This document shows, piece by piece, positions 43,126 to 52,071 of a stretch of DNA of 64,000 nt. The translations under genes were made by a program, and so were the position numbers. This DNA comes from Sphingomonas hylomeconis. Its GTDB lineage: Bacteria; Pseudomonadota; Alphaproteobacteria; Sphingomonadales; Sphingomonadaceae. Location: contig NZ_JANQBK010000005.1 in NCBI RefSeq assembly GCF_025370105.1, positions 124,001 through 188,000 on the forward strand, written 5' to 3'. The notes below the pieces were generated by a model. It was given only the letters and a program-made list of their open reading frames with translations, was not told where the DNA came from and searched no databases. Numbering within the stretch: position 1 is the first letter of the stretch; the number at the start of each line of letters is the position of its first letter.

Positions 43126-44118
43126 ATGGGAACAAGAGCACCGCGACTGGACGATGTTGCCGCGCACGCCGGCGTCTCCGCCGCGACCGTCTCGCGCTTC
43201 CTCAACAATCCCGACATGGTAGCCGAGGCGACGGCCGTGCGGATCCGCGCGGCGATCCAGGCGGTCAACTATGTACCCAATCTCAATGCAGGGGCGCTGG
43301 CGGGGAGCCGCTCACGGCTGATTGCGGCGCTGGTGCCGGATATCGCCGCCTCGATCTTCAACGACACTGTCGAGGCAATGATCGAGGAACTGGCGAGCGA
43401 TGGCAGCAGCGTGGTGCTCGCCCTGACCGGACCGGACAATCATCGGCTGCACGCCGAAATCAACATGGCACTGGCGCGGCGGGTTGATGCGATCATCCTC
43501 ACCGGGATCGTTTCCGATGCCGAGACGCGGGCGCGGCTCCGCGCCAATCCGGTGACGGTGATCGAGACCTGGGGCCTGCCCGAGGATCCAATCGACGTGG
43601 CGGTGGGGTTTTCGCACAGCGCGGCGGGCGCGGAAATGGCGCGGTTCCTGCGCGGTCGCGGCTATCGTCGACCCCATATGGTGGTACCGCGCTCGTCGCG
43701 CTCGGAACGTCGCGCCAAGGGGTTCGCCGAACGCTGGATGCACGACGGCGGGGCCGAGCCGACCCGGCTCGATGTCAACGTGCCGAGCCATTTCGGTCAG
43801 GGCCGGTTGAGCTATCGCGCCCTCGACGATCTGCCCGAACGGCCCGACGTGGTGGTGTGCGGGTCGGACTGGATCGCGCAGGGCCTGATCGTAGAGGCGC
43901 AGGCGGCGGGGATCCGCGTACCCGATCAGCTCGCCGTGACCGGCTTCGGCAATTTGCGCATGGCCGGCGACATGCGCCCGACGATTACCTCGGTCGATAT
44001 CGACGGTGCGAGGATCGCGCGCGAGGTGTTGCGCGTGCTACGCGCGCGGGCGGCAGGCGAAAAGATCGAGACGCGAATCGATGTGGGTTTCCGTGTGATC
44101 GCGCGTGAGAGCGCGTGA
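43126..44118 (+). CDS. LacI-family transcriptional regulator
   Basis: A 330-residue repressor. The N-terminal helix-turn-helix and hinge are RLDDVAAHAGVSAATVSRFLN through YVPNLNAGALAGSRS, of the GntR/gluconate subgroup. A periplasmic-binding-protein-like effector domain follows (ALVPDIAASIFNDTVEAM). The ATG at 43126 follows AGGGAGG; an upstream frame to 43066 would place the operator inside the coding region. It is divergent from the P450 operon and probably binds the three operator-like sites in this region. Confidence 0.88.
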   Translation: MGTRAPRLDDVAAHAGVSAATVSRFLNNPDMVAEATAVRIRAAIQAVNYVPNLNAGALAGSRSRLIAALVPDIAASIFNDTVEAMIEELASDGSSVVLALTGPDNHRLHAEINMALARRVDAIILTGIVSDAETRARLRANPVTVIETWGLPEDPIDVAVGFSHSAAGAEMARFLRGRGYRRPHMVVPRSSRSERRAKGFAERWMHDGGAEPTRLDVNVPSHFGQGRLSYRALDDLPERPDVVVCGSDWIAQGLIVEAQAAGIRVPDQLAVTGFGNLRMAGDMRPTITSVDIDGARIAREVLRVLRARAAGEKIETRIDVGFRVIARESA

Positions 44119-44129
44119 AAGCGCTTGCG
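44116..44129. promoter_or_regulatory. Second LacI-type site at the end of the regulator gene
   Basis: TGAAAGCGCTTGCG matches 12 of 14 positions of the palindrome at 43067-43080 and includes the lacI stop codon. It lies between convergent genes, so it would act as an auxiliary site for looping rather than as a promoter operator. Confidence 0.35.
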
Positions 44130-44173
44130 CCGGCAATTCGCTGGTCACACGGTTCGATTAAGCCGCTCACCAC

Positions 44174-45448
44174 TCAGTTGCACGTCTTTCCCCGCACGCA
44201 CGGGCGCAACATCGGCGGCGGGGTATAGCGGACGAATATCGCCGGCGCTTTGCCCCAACGGCGCTGCGACAGCCGCGCTTCGAGGTAGCGGATCGCGGCC
44301 AGCGTGACCTCGGGCATGAACGTGCAATGGCCGGCGCCGCGGACATAAGCGCTCCTGACATCGCGTCCCCGCGCCGCCTCGACATAGCCGCGCTGCATGG
44401 ATGGCGAGGTCAGTCCGTCGCCGATCATCTGCACCGCCAGCAATGGCACGGTCGGACGGGCATTGGGGGTATAATGCTGCATCATATATTCGACGGCGCG
44501 CGGCTCGGCGGCAACCCGCTCGCCCAGGGCGAGCCGGGCCAGGTCCGCGTCAAGATCGAGTCCAGCCTTGCGGTACAGCGCTGCGACGATCGGGCGGCGG
44601 CCGGACCGTGCGAGCTGCGCGCGATACTCGACATTCGTATTCCACGAAAAGATGCCGCCGGTGCGCCGCTCCTGATCCTGCCGCGGCAGGAAGACGCCCA
44701 TGGCAAAGCTGCGGCCGATCTCATCAGCCTGGAGCTCATAATCGCCAGACGCCGGTTGGGGCTTATCCGCACTGGTCCAGCCCGGGATTCCCCCCAGCAC
44801 GCCGGCGAGAACCGTGCGGGCGCGCCCTTGCGGGGTCCGCATTGCGATCGCGACCGCGTCCGCAACACGCTTCGAATTGACGCGATCGTCGTCAATGCCG
44901 ACCAGTCGGATCCCGGCATCGGGCGCCACCAGCGTGCGAAAGGCATAGGCGCCATCAAGCGCCATGTTCATCATCCCCACGGCGCCACCGATCGACGCGC
45001 ACATCGGCAGGGCGCCGTCGACTGCCGGATGCGGCTGTTCGGCCAGCGCGGTGGTGACCAGCCCTCCCATCGAACTGCCCCAGGCGATAACCCGTGTGGG
45101 TTTGCCGTAGACGCGCGCGAAGGCGGCAATGGTGGCGCGTTGCGCCGGCACGGCTTCCTCCAACGACCAGCCGCCCGCGCCGTAATCCGACCCTGCGAGC
45201 GCATAACCGGCATCTAGCAGCAGTTGCTGCAGCGGTTTCGGTGCGACATCGGGCACGCCGGCGGCGGGGGAATAGCCGCGGCTGTAAAGCAGCAAGGTGC
45301 CGTGCCACTTCGGCGGGAGTGCCGCAGCCCAGCGCGCTCCACCCGGCAACGAACGTACCGCCGAGCTAGGACTGGTCTGTTGCGCGAACGACCATGTTCC
45401 AGCGGATAGCGCCGCCAAGGCGATCATCGTAGTCAGTGCGCGCACCAT
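44174..45448 (-). CDS. Secreted alpha/beta-hydrolase family protein
   Basis: A 424-residue protein with a signal peptide (MVRALTTMIALAALSAGTWSFAQQ). An alpha/beta-hydrolase core follows with LLLYSRGYSP, GYALAGSDYG and the nucleophile elbow AWGSSMGGLVTTAL (Ser about residue 126). GAGHCTFMPE carries the probable catalytic His. The central 150 residues form an insertion without known motif. Some sphingomonad esterases have this layout, but the substrate is unknown. It is divergent from an MmgE/PrpD gene across 62 bp containing a LacI-type site. Confidence 0.7.
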   Translation of the reverse strand: MVRALTTMIALAALSAGTWSFAQQTSPSSAVRSLPGGARWAAALPPKWHGTLLLYSRGYSPAAGVPDVAPKPLQQLLLDAGYALAGSDYGAGGWSLEEAVPAQRATIAAFARVYGKPTRVIAWGSSMGGLVTTALAEQPHPAVDGALPMCASIGGAVGMMNMALDGAYAFRTLVAPDAGIRLVGIDDDRVNSKRVADAVAIAMRTPQGRARTVLAGVLGGIPGWTSADKPQPASGDYELQADEIGRSFAMGVFLPRQDQERRTGGIFSWNTNVEYRAQLARSGRRPIVAALYRKAGLDLDADLARLALGERVAAEPRAVEYMMQHYTPNARPTVPLLAVQMIGDGLTSPSMQRGYVEAARGRDVRSAYVRGAGHCTFMPEVTLAAIRYLEARLSQRRWGKAPAIFVRYTPPPMLRPCVRGKTCN

Positions 45449-45492
45449 CGTTCCCGGCTCCTAATTTATGCTTGCATCACGAATAGTTTCGA

Positions 45493-45506
45493 TGAAAGCG
45501 GTTGCA
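45493..45506. promoter_or_regulatory. Third LacI-type site between hydrolase and MmgE/PrpD genes
   Basis: TGAAAGCGGTTGCA matches 12 of 14 positions of the perfect site at 43067. It is 45 bp upstream of the hydrolase start and ends five bases before the MmgE/PrpD ATG, overlapping its ribosome-binding region. Repressor bound here could block both genes. Confidence 0.5.
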
Positions 45507-45510
45507 TACA

Positions 45511-46884
45511 ATGTTTTGCGATAAAACAATATCGGTGCAGATCGCGGAGTATGTTGCGCGCCTTGGGCCGACCGACATCGGGCTCGGCACCCAGCATGCA
45601 ACGCGGCGTGCGCTGCTCGACACGCTTGGCGTGATGCTTGCGGCGAGCGGCCTGGCCGACGATTCCACCCCCTACCGCGCGGTCGCCCAAATTGGTCACG
45701 GCAGGTCGCGCTCGCTCGGTACGCACGGATTGACCAGCGCCGCTTCGGCCGCATTGGCCAATGGTGCACTCGCCCATGCGCTGGATTTTGGCGACACGTT
45801 CGACCCGGGGCCAGCCCATCCCAACGCCGCATTGGTTCCGGCGCTACTCGCGCTCGCCGATGCCGATCCGCAGATTGACGGCGCGCGCTTCCTGACGGCC
45901 ATGGCGGCGGGCAGCGATCTAGCCTGCCGGCTGTCGCTGGCGCCGCCGCGTGCCTATGAAGAGGGCGGCTGGTACCCACCGCCGCTCGTCGGGTTGATCG
46001 CCTCGGCAGCGGCGTGCGCCAAGCTACTGGGTTTGCATGCCGACGGTATTCGCCACGCCATGGGGCTGGCGCTGCTGCAAGGCAGTTTCCCCGGTGAGAT
46101 CAAATACGACACCACGTCGCCGCTGCGGGGCGTGCGCGAGGCGTTCGCGGCGCGCGGTGCGGTCGAGGCGGCGTTGCTGGCGCAGGCCGGCGCCCGCGCT
46201 TTTGCCGAGCCGCTTGAAGGCCGGGCCGGCTTCTTTGCGATCTATGCCGGCGGCCCGGCAAAGGACAGTCTCACGGCCGATCTCGGCATGCGCTTCCTGG
46301 GCGACGAGGTCAGCTTCAAGCCATGGCCCAGCTGCCGGGGCACGCATCCTTATATCGAAGCAGCGCTGGCGCTTCGCAATGCGTCTGCCGGAGAAGAGAT
46401 CGAGCAGATCGTCGCCGAGATCGGCCCGATCCAGGAAATGCTGATCCGCCCACAGCGCGACAAGGCTGCACCGAGAAGCGCGATCGAGGCAAAGTTCAGC
46501 ATTCCATTCACCACTGCCTATGCGTTGATCCATGGCGGCATCTCGCTCGATTCGTTTGACGGGCGCGCCCTGCACGATGCGCCGGTGTTGGCGCTGGCCG
46601 AACGCGTCGTCGAATATCGTAACCCGGCCTGGGGGCGCGAACATGCGGCGAGCGGCTCGCTTGCCATAACGCTGCGCTCGGGCCGTCGACTGGTCCATCA
46701 CGTTCCGCACGCGATCGGCCACCCGGGTAACCCGCTCAGCGACGCGGCGCTGGTCGAGAAGTTCGTCACCTGCGCAGCGCGCGCGGTTCAGCCGCTTGCG
46801 GACACCGACGCGCGCGCTATCGCTGCCCAGGTGCTGACGCTCGACGAACGCTCCGCCGCGACAAGCGTGTTACGGCATACGTAA
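45511..46884 (+). CDS. MmgE/PrpD-family protein (2-methylcitrate-dehydratase-like)
   Basis: A 457-residue MmgE/PrpD protein with the all-helical N-terminal domain (ALLDTLGVMLAAS, ANGALAHALDFGDTF) and the smaller C-terminal domain (FKPWPSCRGTHPYIEAAL, AIEAKFSIPFTTAYAL). Members include 2-methylcitrate dehydratase and cis-aconitate decarboxylase; no prpB/prpC partner is here, so propionate metabolism is unlikely and a related hydroxy-polyacid dehydration is possible. The ATG at 45511 is chosen over TTG at 45502. It seems to be regulated by the LacI protein 2 kb away. Confidence 0.82.
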   Translation: MFCDKTISVQIAEYVARLGPTDIGLGTQHATRRALLDTLGVMLAASGLADDSTPYRAVAQIGHGRSRSLGTHGLTSAASAALANGALAHALDFGDTFDPGPAHPNAALVPALLALADADPQIDGARFLTAMAAGSDLACRLSLAPPRAYEEGGWYPPPLVGLIASAAACAKLLGLHADGIRHAMGLALLQGSFPGEIKYDTTSPLRGVREAFAARGAVEAALLAQAGARAFAEPLEGRAGFFAIYAGGPAKDSLTADLGMRFLGDEVSFKPWPSCRGTHPYIEAALALRNASAGEEIEQIVAEIGPIQEMLIRPQRDKAAPRSAIEAKFSIPFTTAYALIHGGISLDSFDGRALHDAPVLALAERVVEYRNPAWGREHAASGSLAITLRSGRRLVHHVPHAIGHPGNPLSDAALVEKFVTCAARAVQPLADTDARAIAAQVLTLDERSAATSVLRHT

Positions 46885-46912
46885 ATTGTCCTTGCGACCC
46901 TACGCGGGCTAA

Positions 46913-46927
46913 GTTATCTGTCATAAC
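46913..46927. promoter_or_regulatory. Inverted repeat upstream of vanillin dehydrogenase
   Basis: GTTAT-CTGTC-ATAAC has five-base arms around a five-base spacer, 19 bp before the ATG at 46946. The same half-sites form the perfect palindrome before the AAHS transporter at 34117. This is a candidate site for the FerC-like MarR regulator encoded at 51575-52018. Confidence 0.45.
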
Positions 46928-46945
46928 AATAATTGGAGAGGTTTG

Positions 46946-48370
46946 ATGGCTACTTTGGTTGGCGAAAGCCCCCCCCGCACGTTCGATCGCCGCAATCCGG
47001 TCACCGGCGCCGTCGCCACGACCACGCCTGCGGCTTCCATCGCCAATGTCGATGCGGCGTGCGCCGCTGCCGCTGCCGCCTTCCCCGCCTGGGCGGCGGT
47101 CGGCCCGACGGCCCGACGCGTGTTGCTCAACAAGGCCGCCGATGCGCTCGAAGCGCGCAAGGACGCCTTCATCACCGCGATGGTCGCGGAAATCGGCGCC
47201 ACGCCGCCCTGGGCCGGTTTCAACCTGATGCTCGCCGCCGGAATTATCCGCGAAGCTGCGGCGATGACCACGCAGATCGGCGGCGAGGTGATCCCCTCGG
47301 ACAAGCCTGGCTGCATCGCCATGGCGCTGCGTGAACCGGTCGGCGTGATGGTCGGCATCGCGCCGTGGAATGCGCCGATCATCCTCGGAGTCCGTGCGAT
47401 CGCCATGCCGCTCGCCTGCGGCAATACGGTGATCCTCAAGGCGTCCGAAGCGTGCCCGCGCACGCATGCGCTGATCGTCGAGGCATTCAACGAAGTGCTG
47501 CCCGAAGGCACGGTCCATCTGATCAGCAACGCGCCCGAGGATGCCGGCGAGATCGTCGGCGCGCTGATCGACAACCCGCATGTCCGCCGTATCAACTTCA
47601 CCGGATCGACGCATGTCGGCAAGATCATCGCCAAGCGTGCGGCCGAGCATCTCAAGCCGGTCCTGTTGGAACTGGGCGGCAAGGCGCCGTTTCTGGTGCT
47701 CGACGACGCCGATCTCGACGAGGCGGTCAAGGCCGCCGCGTTCGGCGCTTTCATGAATTCAGGACAGATCTGCATGTCGACCGAGCGGATCATCGTCGTC
47801 GACAGTGTCGCCGATCGTTTTGCCGAGAAGTTCGCCGCCAAGGCCAAGACGCTCGCGGTGGGCAACCCGGCCGAAGGCAAGACGCAATTGGGCGCCGTGG
47901 TCGACCAGAAGACCGTCGACACGGTTACCGAGTTGGTCGACGATGCGCTGGCCAAAGGCGCGGTGCGCATCGCCGGCAGTGCCAGCGATAGCGTGCTGAT
48001 GTCCGCTACCGTGATCGATAAGGTTACCACCGACATGCGGCTGTTCCGCGACGAAAGCTTCGGCCCCGTCGTCGGCATCATCCGCGCGCGCGACGAGGCA
48101 CATGCCATCGAACTCGCCAACGACACGGCCTACGGCCTGTCGGCGGCGGTCTTCACAAAGGATACGGCGCGGGGCCTGCGTGTCGCCAAGCAGATCCAGT
48201 CCGGCATCTGCCACATCAACGGGCCGACCGTGCACGACGAAGCGCAGATGCCGTTCGGCGGCACCAAGGCATCAGGCTATGGCCGGTTCGGCGGTAAGGC
48301 GGGGATCGACAGCTTCACCGAACTGCGCTGGATCACGATCGAAACCCAACCGGGACATTATCCGATCTGA
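46946..48370 (+). CDS. ligV: Vanillin dehydrogenase (aldehyde dehydrogenase family)
   Basis: A 474-residue NAD-dependent aldehyde dehydrogenase oxidising vanillin to vanillate. IAPWNAPIILGVRAIAMPL, FTGSTHVGK (cofactor fold), LELGGKAPFLVL (general-base Glu) and NSGQICMSTERII (catalytic Cys) are all intact; FGPVVGIIRARDEAHAIELAND is the conserved C-terminal region. The start at 46946 follows TTGGAGAG; the open frame begins TTG three bases before. Close linkage to ferB and ferA identifies the aldehyde as the one released from feruloyl-CoA. The gene symbol follows the sphingomonad pathway. Confidence 0.88.
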   Translation: MATLVGESPPRTFDRRNPVTGAVATTTPAASIANVDAACAAAAAAFPAWAAVGPTARRVLLNKAADALEARKDAFITAMVAEIGATPPWAGFNLMLAAGIIREAAAMTTQIGGEVIPSDKPGCIAMALREPVGVMVGIAPWNAPIILGVRAIAMPLACGNTVILKASEACPRTHALIVEAFNEVLPEGTVHLISNAPEDAGEIVGALIDNPHVRRINFTGSTHVGKIIAKRAAEHLKPVLLELGGKAPFLVLDDADLDEAVKAAAFGAFMNSGQICMSTERIIVVDSVADRFAEKFAAKAKTLAVGNPAEGKTQLGAVVDQKTVDTVTELVDDALAKGAVRIAGSASDSVLMSATVIDKVTTDMRLFRDESFGPVVGIIRARDEAHAIELANDTAYGLSAAVFTKDTARGLRVAKQIQSGICHINGPTVHDEAQMPFGGTKASGYGRFGGKAGIDSFTELRWITIETQPGHYPI

Positions 48371-48490
48371 ACTGCCGCGCGCGCGGCCGGAATGCCGCGC
48401 GCCCCCCTTTTTGACGATAGCGCCCGTTGCCAGCGGGCGCCCCACCCCAGCCCCGGCCGACACCATGGCAGGGAAGCAAGAGGACTACCG

Positions 48491-49327
48491 ATGACCAACA
48501 CCAGCAGCAACGGCGTCGTCGCCTATGACATCGAGAACGGCATCGCCTGGGTGCGCTTCAACCGTCCCGACAAGCGCAACGCGATGAGCCCGACGCTGAA
48601 CCGCGACATGATGGAAGTGCTCGATCTGCTCGAACATGACGACAATGTCGGCGTGCTCGTGCTCGGCGGTGAAGGCCCGGCCTGGACCGCGGGCATGGAT
48701 CTCAAGGAATATTTCCGCGAGACGGAAGTCGATGGACTGCGCGGCACGCGCAAGGCGCAGCGCGAAAGCTATGGCTGGTGGCGCCGACTGCGCTGGTATC
48801 AGAAGCCGACCATCGCGATGGTCAATGGCTGGTGCTTCGGCGGCGGCTATGGCCCGCTGTTCGCCTGCGACCTCGCGTTCGCGGCGGAAGAGGCCAAGTT
48901 CGGCCTGTCCGAGATCAACTGGGGTATCCTGCCCGGCGGCGGCGCGACCAAGGTGGCGACCGAACTGCTGCCGTTCCGCAAGGCGATGTACCACGCGATG
49001 ACCGGCGAGAATATCGACGGCAAGACCGCCGCCGACTGGGGTCTGGTCAACGAGGCGCTGCCGCTGGCGCAGCTCAAGGACCGCGTCACCGAGGTCGCCA
49101 AGGTGCTGCTCGCCAAGAACCCGGTCGCGCTCAAGGCGACCAAGGATGCGGTGCGCCGCGTCGGCGTGATGACATATGACGAAGCCGAGGATTATCTGAT
49201 CCGTGCGCAGGAAGCGGCCAATTCGTACGATAACGAAGGGCGCAAGGAAGGCATCCGGCAGTTCATCGACGAGAAGAGCTACAAGCCCGGCCTCGGCGCG
49301 TACGACAAGGACAAGGTGAAGGGCTGA
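48491..49327 (+). CDS. ferB: Feruloyl-CoA hydratase/lyase
   Basis: A 278-residue crotonase-fold enzyme of the HCHL type, which hydrates feruloyl-CoA and retro-aldol cleaves it to vanillin and acetyl-CoA. The oxyanion-hole residues are in WTAGMDLKEYF and MVNGWCFGGGYGPLFACDLA; the catalytic Glu is in KFGLSEINWGILPGGG. The RQFIDEKSYKPGLGAYD end is diagnostic of HCHL enzymes. It starts 120 bp after the vanillin dehydrogenase and lies upstream of ferA. Confidence 0.9.
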   Translation: MTNTSSNGVVAYDIENGIAWVRFNRPDKRNAMSPTLNRDMMEVLDLLEHDDNVGVLVLGGEGPAWTAGMDLKEYFRETEVDGLRGTRKAQRESYGWWRRLRWYQKPTIAMVNGWCFGGGYGPLFACDLAFAAEEAKFGLSEINWGILPGGGATKVATELLPFRKAMYHAMTGENIDGKTAADWGLVNEALPLAQLKDRVTEVAKVLLAKNPVALKATKDAVRRVGVMTYDEAEDYLIRAQEAANSYDNEGRKEGIRQFIDEKSYKPGLGAYDKDKVKG

Positions 49328-49387
49328 GCCGCCCGTTCAGACCGCTCGCCCACACCCTGCCCACCCGGCTGCGCCGGGCGGGCCCCT

Positions 49388-49410
49388 TCCCTCTCCCGAT
49401 GGGAGAGGGA
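49388..49410. repeat. Perfect 10-bp inverted repeat (CCCTCTCCC type)
   Basis: TCCCTCTCCC-gat-GGGAGAGGGA is a perfect hairpin in the 146-bp gap between ferB and ferA. The same CCCTCTCC/GGAGAGGG core occurs at 59271-59370 before ligC. These are typical of widely dispersed proteobacterial palindromic repeats. It could also act as an mRNA processing or attenuating hairpin. Confidence 0.7.
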
Positions 49411-49473
49411 GGGAGCGGTGCAGCCGCGGGAGGGTGAGGGCGACCATGAGACCGACCGCTTAAAGGGACTTCC

Positions 49474-51567
49474 ATGCCCGACCTAACTCGCCTGCTCAGC
49501 CCGCGCTCGGTCGCCATCGTCGGTGCGTCGCCCACGCCGGGCGCGCTCGGCAATTCGGTGCTGCGCAATCTCGAACGTCACGGCTTCAGCGGGGCGATCC
49601 ATTTGATCAATCCCAAGCGCGACACGATCGAGGGCCGCCCGTGCCTGAAATCGATCGCCGAACTGCCCGAGGGCGTCGATGCCGCGGTGCTGGCGATCCC
49701 GGGCCCGGCCGTGCTGGGCGCGGTGCGCGAACTGGCGGCGCGCGGCGTCGGGGCCGTGGTGATCTTCTCCGCCGGCTTCGCGGAGGGCGGCGACGAGGGG
49801 CTGGCCGCGCAGGCCGAAGTGGCGCGGATCGCTGCCGCCCACGATATGGTGATCGAAGGGCCGAACTGCCTCGGCCTGGTCAACTATATCGACGGCGTGG
49901 CGCTGACCTTTGTCGAGACGCCCGCATTGCGGCTCGGCGACCGGCCCGGTGTCGGCATCGTCTCGCAATCGGGCGCGATGGCGGTCGTACTGGGCACGAC
50001 GTTGATGGCCAAGGATCTCGGCATCTCGATCTCGGTGTCGACCGGCAACGAAGCGGCCAGCGGCGTCGAGGATTATGTCGAGTACCTCGTGGATACGCCC
50101 CACACGCAGGTGATCGGCATGATCGTCGAGCAGTTCCGTCAGCCCGAGCGCTTCCTCGCGGTCGCGCGGCGGATGCGCGCGGCGGGCAAGACGATCGTGC
50201 TGCTGCATCCCGGCAAGTCCGCCGCCGCACGCGAATCCGCTGCGACGCATACCGGCGCTATGGCCGGCGACTGGCAGTTGATGAAGACCAAGGTCGAGCG
50301 CGCCGGCGTGGTGCTGGTCGACAGCCTCGAGGAACTGGGCGACGTGATCGACATCGCGCTCCGCGCCAGGCCGGTCGGCAAGGGCGGCACCGCGGTGCTG
50401 ACCGAATCCGGCGCGTTCAAGGCGTTGACGCTCGATCTGGCCGAGACGATCGGGCTCGATCTGCCGCCGGTCGGCGCGGATACCGAGGCCGAGCTGCGTG
50501 TCGCGATGCCCGATTTCATTCCCGTGTCGAACCCGATGGATCTCACCGCGCAGGCGCTGGTCGATCCCGACCTCTATCGCCGCACGCTGCAGCCGATCCT
50601 CGCCGATCGCAGCTTCGCCGCCGTCGTACTGGGTATCATCCAGACCGACGAGGCGACCGCCGCGCGCAAATTCCCCTATATCATCGACGCGGTACGGCAG
50701 ATTGCGCCGGACAAGCCGGTGCTGTTTGCCGGGCTCGACGATGGCGCGGTGTTCAGCCCCGACTATATCGCCGGGCTGCGCGCCATCGGCGTGCCGTATT
50801 TTCCCTCCGCCGATCGCGCGTTTCGCGCGCTGCGCCACCTTTCGCGGCTCGCCGAGCGAGAGTTCGATAGCGCCGACGTCGCACCGATTGCACTCGACGG
50901 CCTGCCGAGCGGGGTGGTGCCGGAATATCGCGCCAAGCAGTTGCTGGGGCCGGTCGGCATCCCCTTCCCTGCCGGTGGTTTCGCCGCCACCGCCGAGGAG
51001 GCCAAGGCGGTCGCCGCGCGGATCGGCTATCCGGTGGTGCTGAAGGCGCAGGCTTCAGCGCTCAGCCACAAGAGCGATGCCGGCGGCGTGCTGCTCAACA
51101 TCGCCGATGATGCCGCGCTCGCGGACGCCTGGACCAAGCTCTATGCGAATGTCGAGGCTTATGCCCCCGGCCTGGCGCTCGACGGCGCGCTGATCGAAAG
51201 CATGGGTGCACGCGGCACGGAATTGATCATCGGCGCGAAAAACGATCCCGAGTGGGGCCCCGTGATCCTGGTCGGCTTCGGCGGCGTGCAGGCGGAACTG
51301 CTCCAGGATGTCCGGCTGCTGCCGCACGATCTGAGCCGCGCCGCGATCATCGCCGCGCTGCGCAGCCTGAAGAGCGCGGCGATCCTTGACGGGTTCCGTG
51401 GCGCACCGGCGCTGGATATCGAGGCGGTGGCCGACATCGTCGTCACGCTCGGCTGCGTGCTCGCCGGCACCCCGGCGATCCGCGAGATCGATCTCAACCC
51501 GGTACTGATCTACCCCGAGGGCCAGGGCGCGGTGGCATTGGACGCGTTGATCCTGGCGGACGGCTGA
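49474..51567 (+). CDS. ferA: Feruloyl-CoA synthetase, ADP-forming type
   Basis: A 697-residue NDP-forming acyl-CoA synthetase, the type used by sphingomonads for ferulate. The CoA-binding domain starts SVAIVGASPTPGALGNSVL and has EGPNCLGLVNY; the succinyl-CoA-ligase-like domain includes VSQSGAMAV and the phosphohistidine region ESAATHTGAMAGD (about residue 258). The ATP-grasp domain comprises about residues 475-697 (PVVLKAQASALSHKSDAGGV, EIDLNPVLIYPEG). It converts ferulate, ATP and CoA to feruloyl-CoA for FerB. It ends 7 bp before the convergent MarR gene. Confidence 0.88.
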   Translation: MPDLTRLLSPRSVAIVGASPTPGALGNSVLRNLERHGFSGAIHLINPKRDTIEGRPCLKSIAELPEGVDAAVLAIPGPAVLGAVRELAARGVGAVVIFSAGFAEGGDEGLAAQAEVARIAAAHDMVIEGPNCLGLVNYIDGVALTFVETPALRLGDRPGVGIVSQSGAMAVVLGTTLMAKDLGISISVSTGNEAASGVEDYVEYLVDTPHTQVIGMIVEQFRQPERFLAVARRMRAAGKTIVLLHPGKSAAARESAATHTGAMAGDWQLMKTKVERAGVVLVDSLEELGDVIDIALRARPVGKGGTAVLTESGAFKALTLDLAETIGLDLPPVGADTEAELRVAMPDFIPVSNPMDLTAQALVDPDLYRRTLQPILADRSFAAVVLGIIQTDEATAARKFPYIIDAVRQIAPDKPVLFAGLDDGAVFSPDYIAGLRAIGVPYFPSADRAFRALRHLSRLAEREFDSADVAPIALDGLPSGVVPEYRAKQLLGPVGIPFPAGGFAATAEEAKAVAARIGYPVVLKAQASALSHKSDAGGVLLNIADDAALADAWTKLYANVEAYAPGLALDGALIESMGARGTELIIGAKNDPEWGPVILVGFGGVQAELLQDVRLLPHDLSRAAIIAALRSLKSAAILDGFRGAPALDIEAVADIVVTLGCVLAGTPAIREIDLNPVLIYPEGQGAVALDALILADG

Positions 51568-51574
51568 GCCGACG

Positions 51575-52018
51575 TCAGGGTTTGCGCGCCTCGATGCGCG
51601 CCAGCAGCGCGATCAGCGTCTGCCGTTCCGCATTGGTGAATTGGTCGAGCATCCGCGCCTCGTGCGCCTCGATGCGCGCGGTGCATTCGGTAAGCCGTTC
51701 GCGACCGACGCTGGTCAGCGTCAGCGAAAAGGCACGGCGGTCGTCGGGCGCGACCGCACGGGCGAGCAGCCCGGCATCGACCAATTCGTTGATCAGCGCG
51801 ACCATGTTGGCGCGCTTGATGCCGAGCGCGGTGCCGACGGCGCCCTGATTGACGCCGGGATTGGCCTCTACGATGGCAAGGATGCCGAGCAGGACCTGGC
51901 GCATCCCCGTGCCGGCCATCGCCTCGTGGAAATCGAGCGCGAAGGCACCGGACGCGCGGCGCAGGTGATAGCCGATCAGGTGCGAGAGGGTGCCGATGGC
52001 AAGCGGTTTTCGTGACAT
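51575..52018 (-). CDS. ferC: MarR-family regulator, FerC-like
   Basis: A 147-residue MarR repressor with the winged helix in GAVGTALGIKRANMVALINELVDAGLLARAVAPDDRRAFSLTL split across residues about 52-95. The wing DDRRAFSL is typical. Position next to ferA matches FerC, the hydroxycinnamoyl-CoA-responsive repressor of ferulate genes in Sphingobium, but here it is convergent with ferA. I chose the ATG at 52018; GTG at 52039 is an alternative. Candidate sites are the ATAAC/GTTAT repeats at 46913 and 34117. The symbol is by analogy. Confidence 0.72.
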   Translation of the reverse strand: MSRKPLAIGTLSHLIGYHLRRASGAFALDFHEAMAGTGMRQVLLGILAIVEANPGVNQGAVGTALGIKRANMVALINELVDAGLLARAVAPDDRRAFSLTLTSVGRERLTECTARIEAHEARMLDQFTNAERQTLIALLARIEARKP

Positions 52019-52071
52019 ATCGGCTACGGGGGAAGCCACGTTTGATCGGCGGCGTCAACCGAGCCGCGTGC

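Noticed and set aside
45511-46884. Propionate (2-methylcitrate) pathway
   Set aside because: Only the MmgE/PrpD-like gene is present. No prpB, prpC or acnD homologue is nearby.
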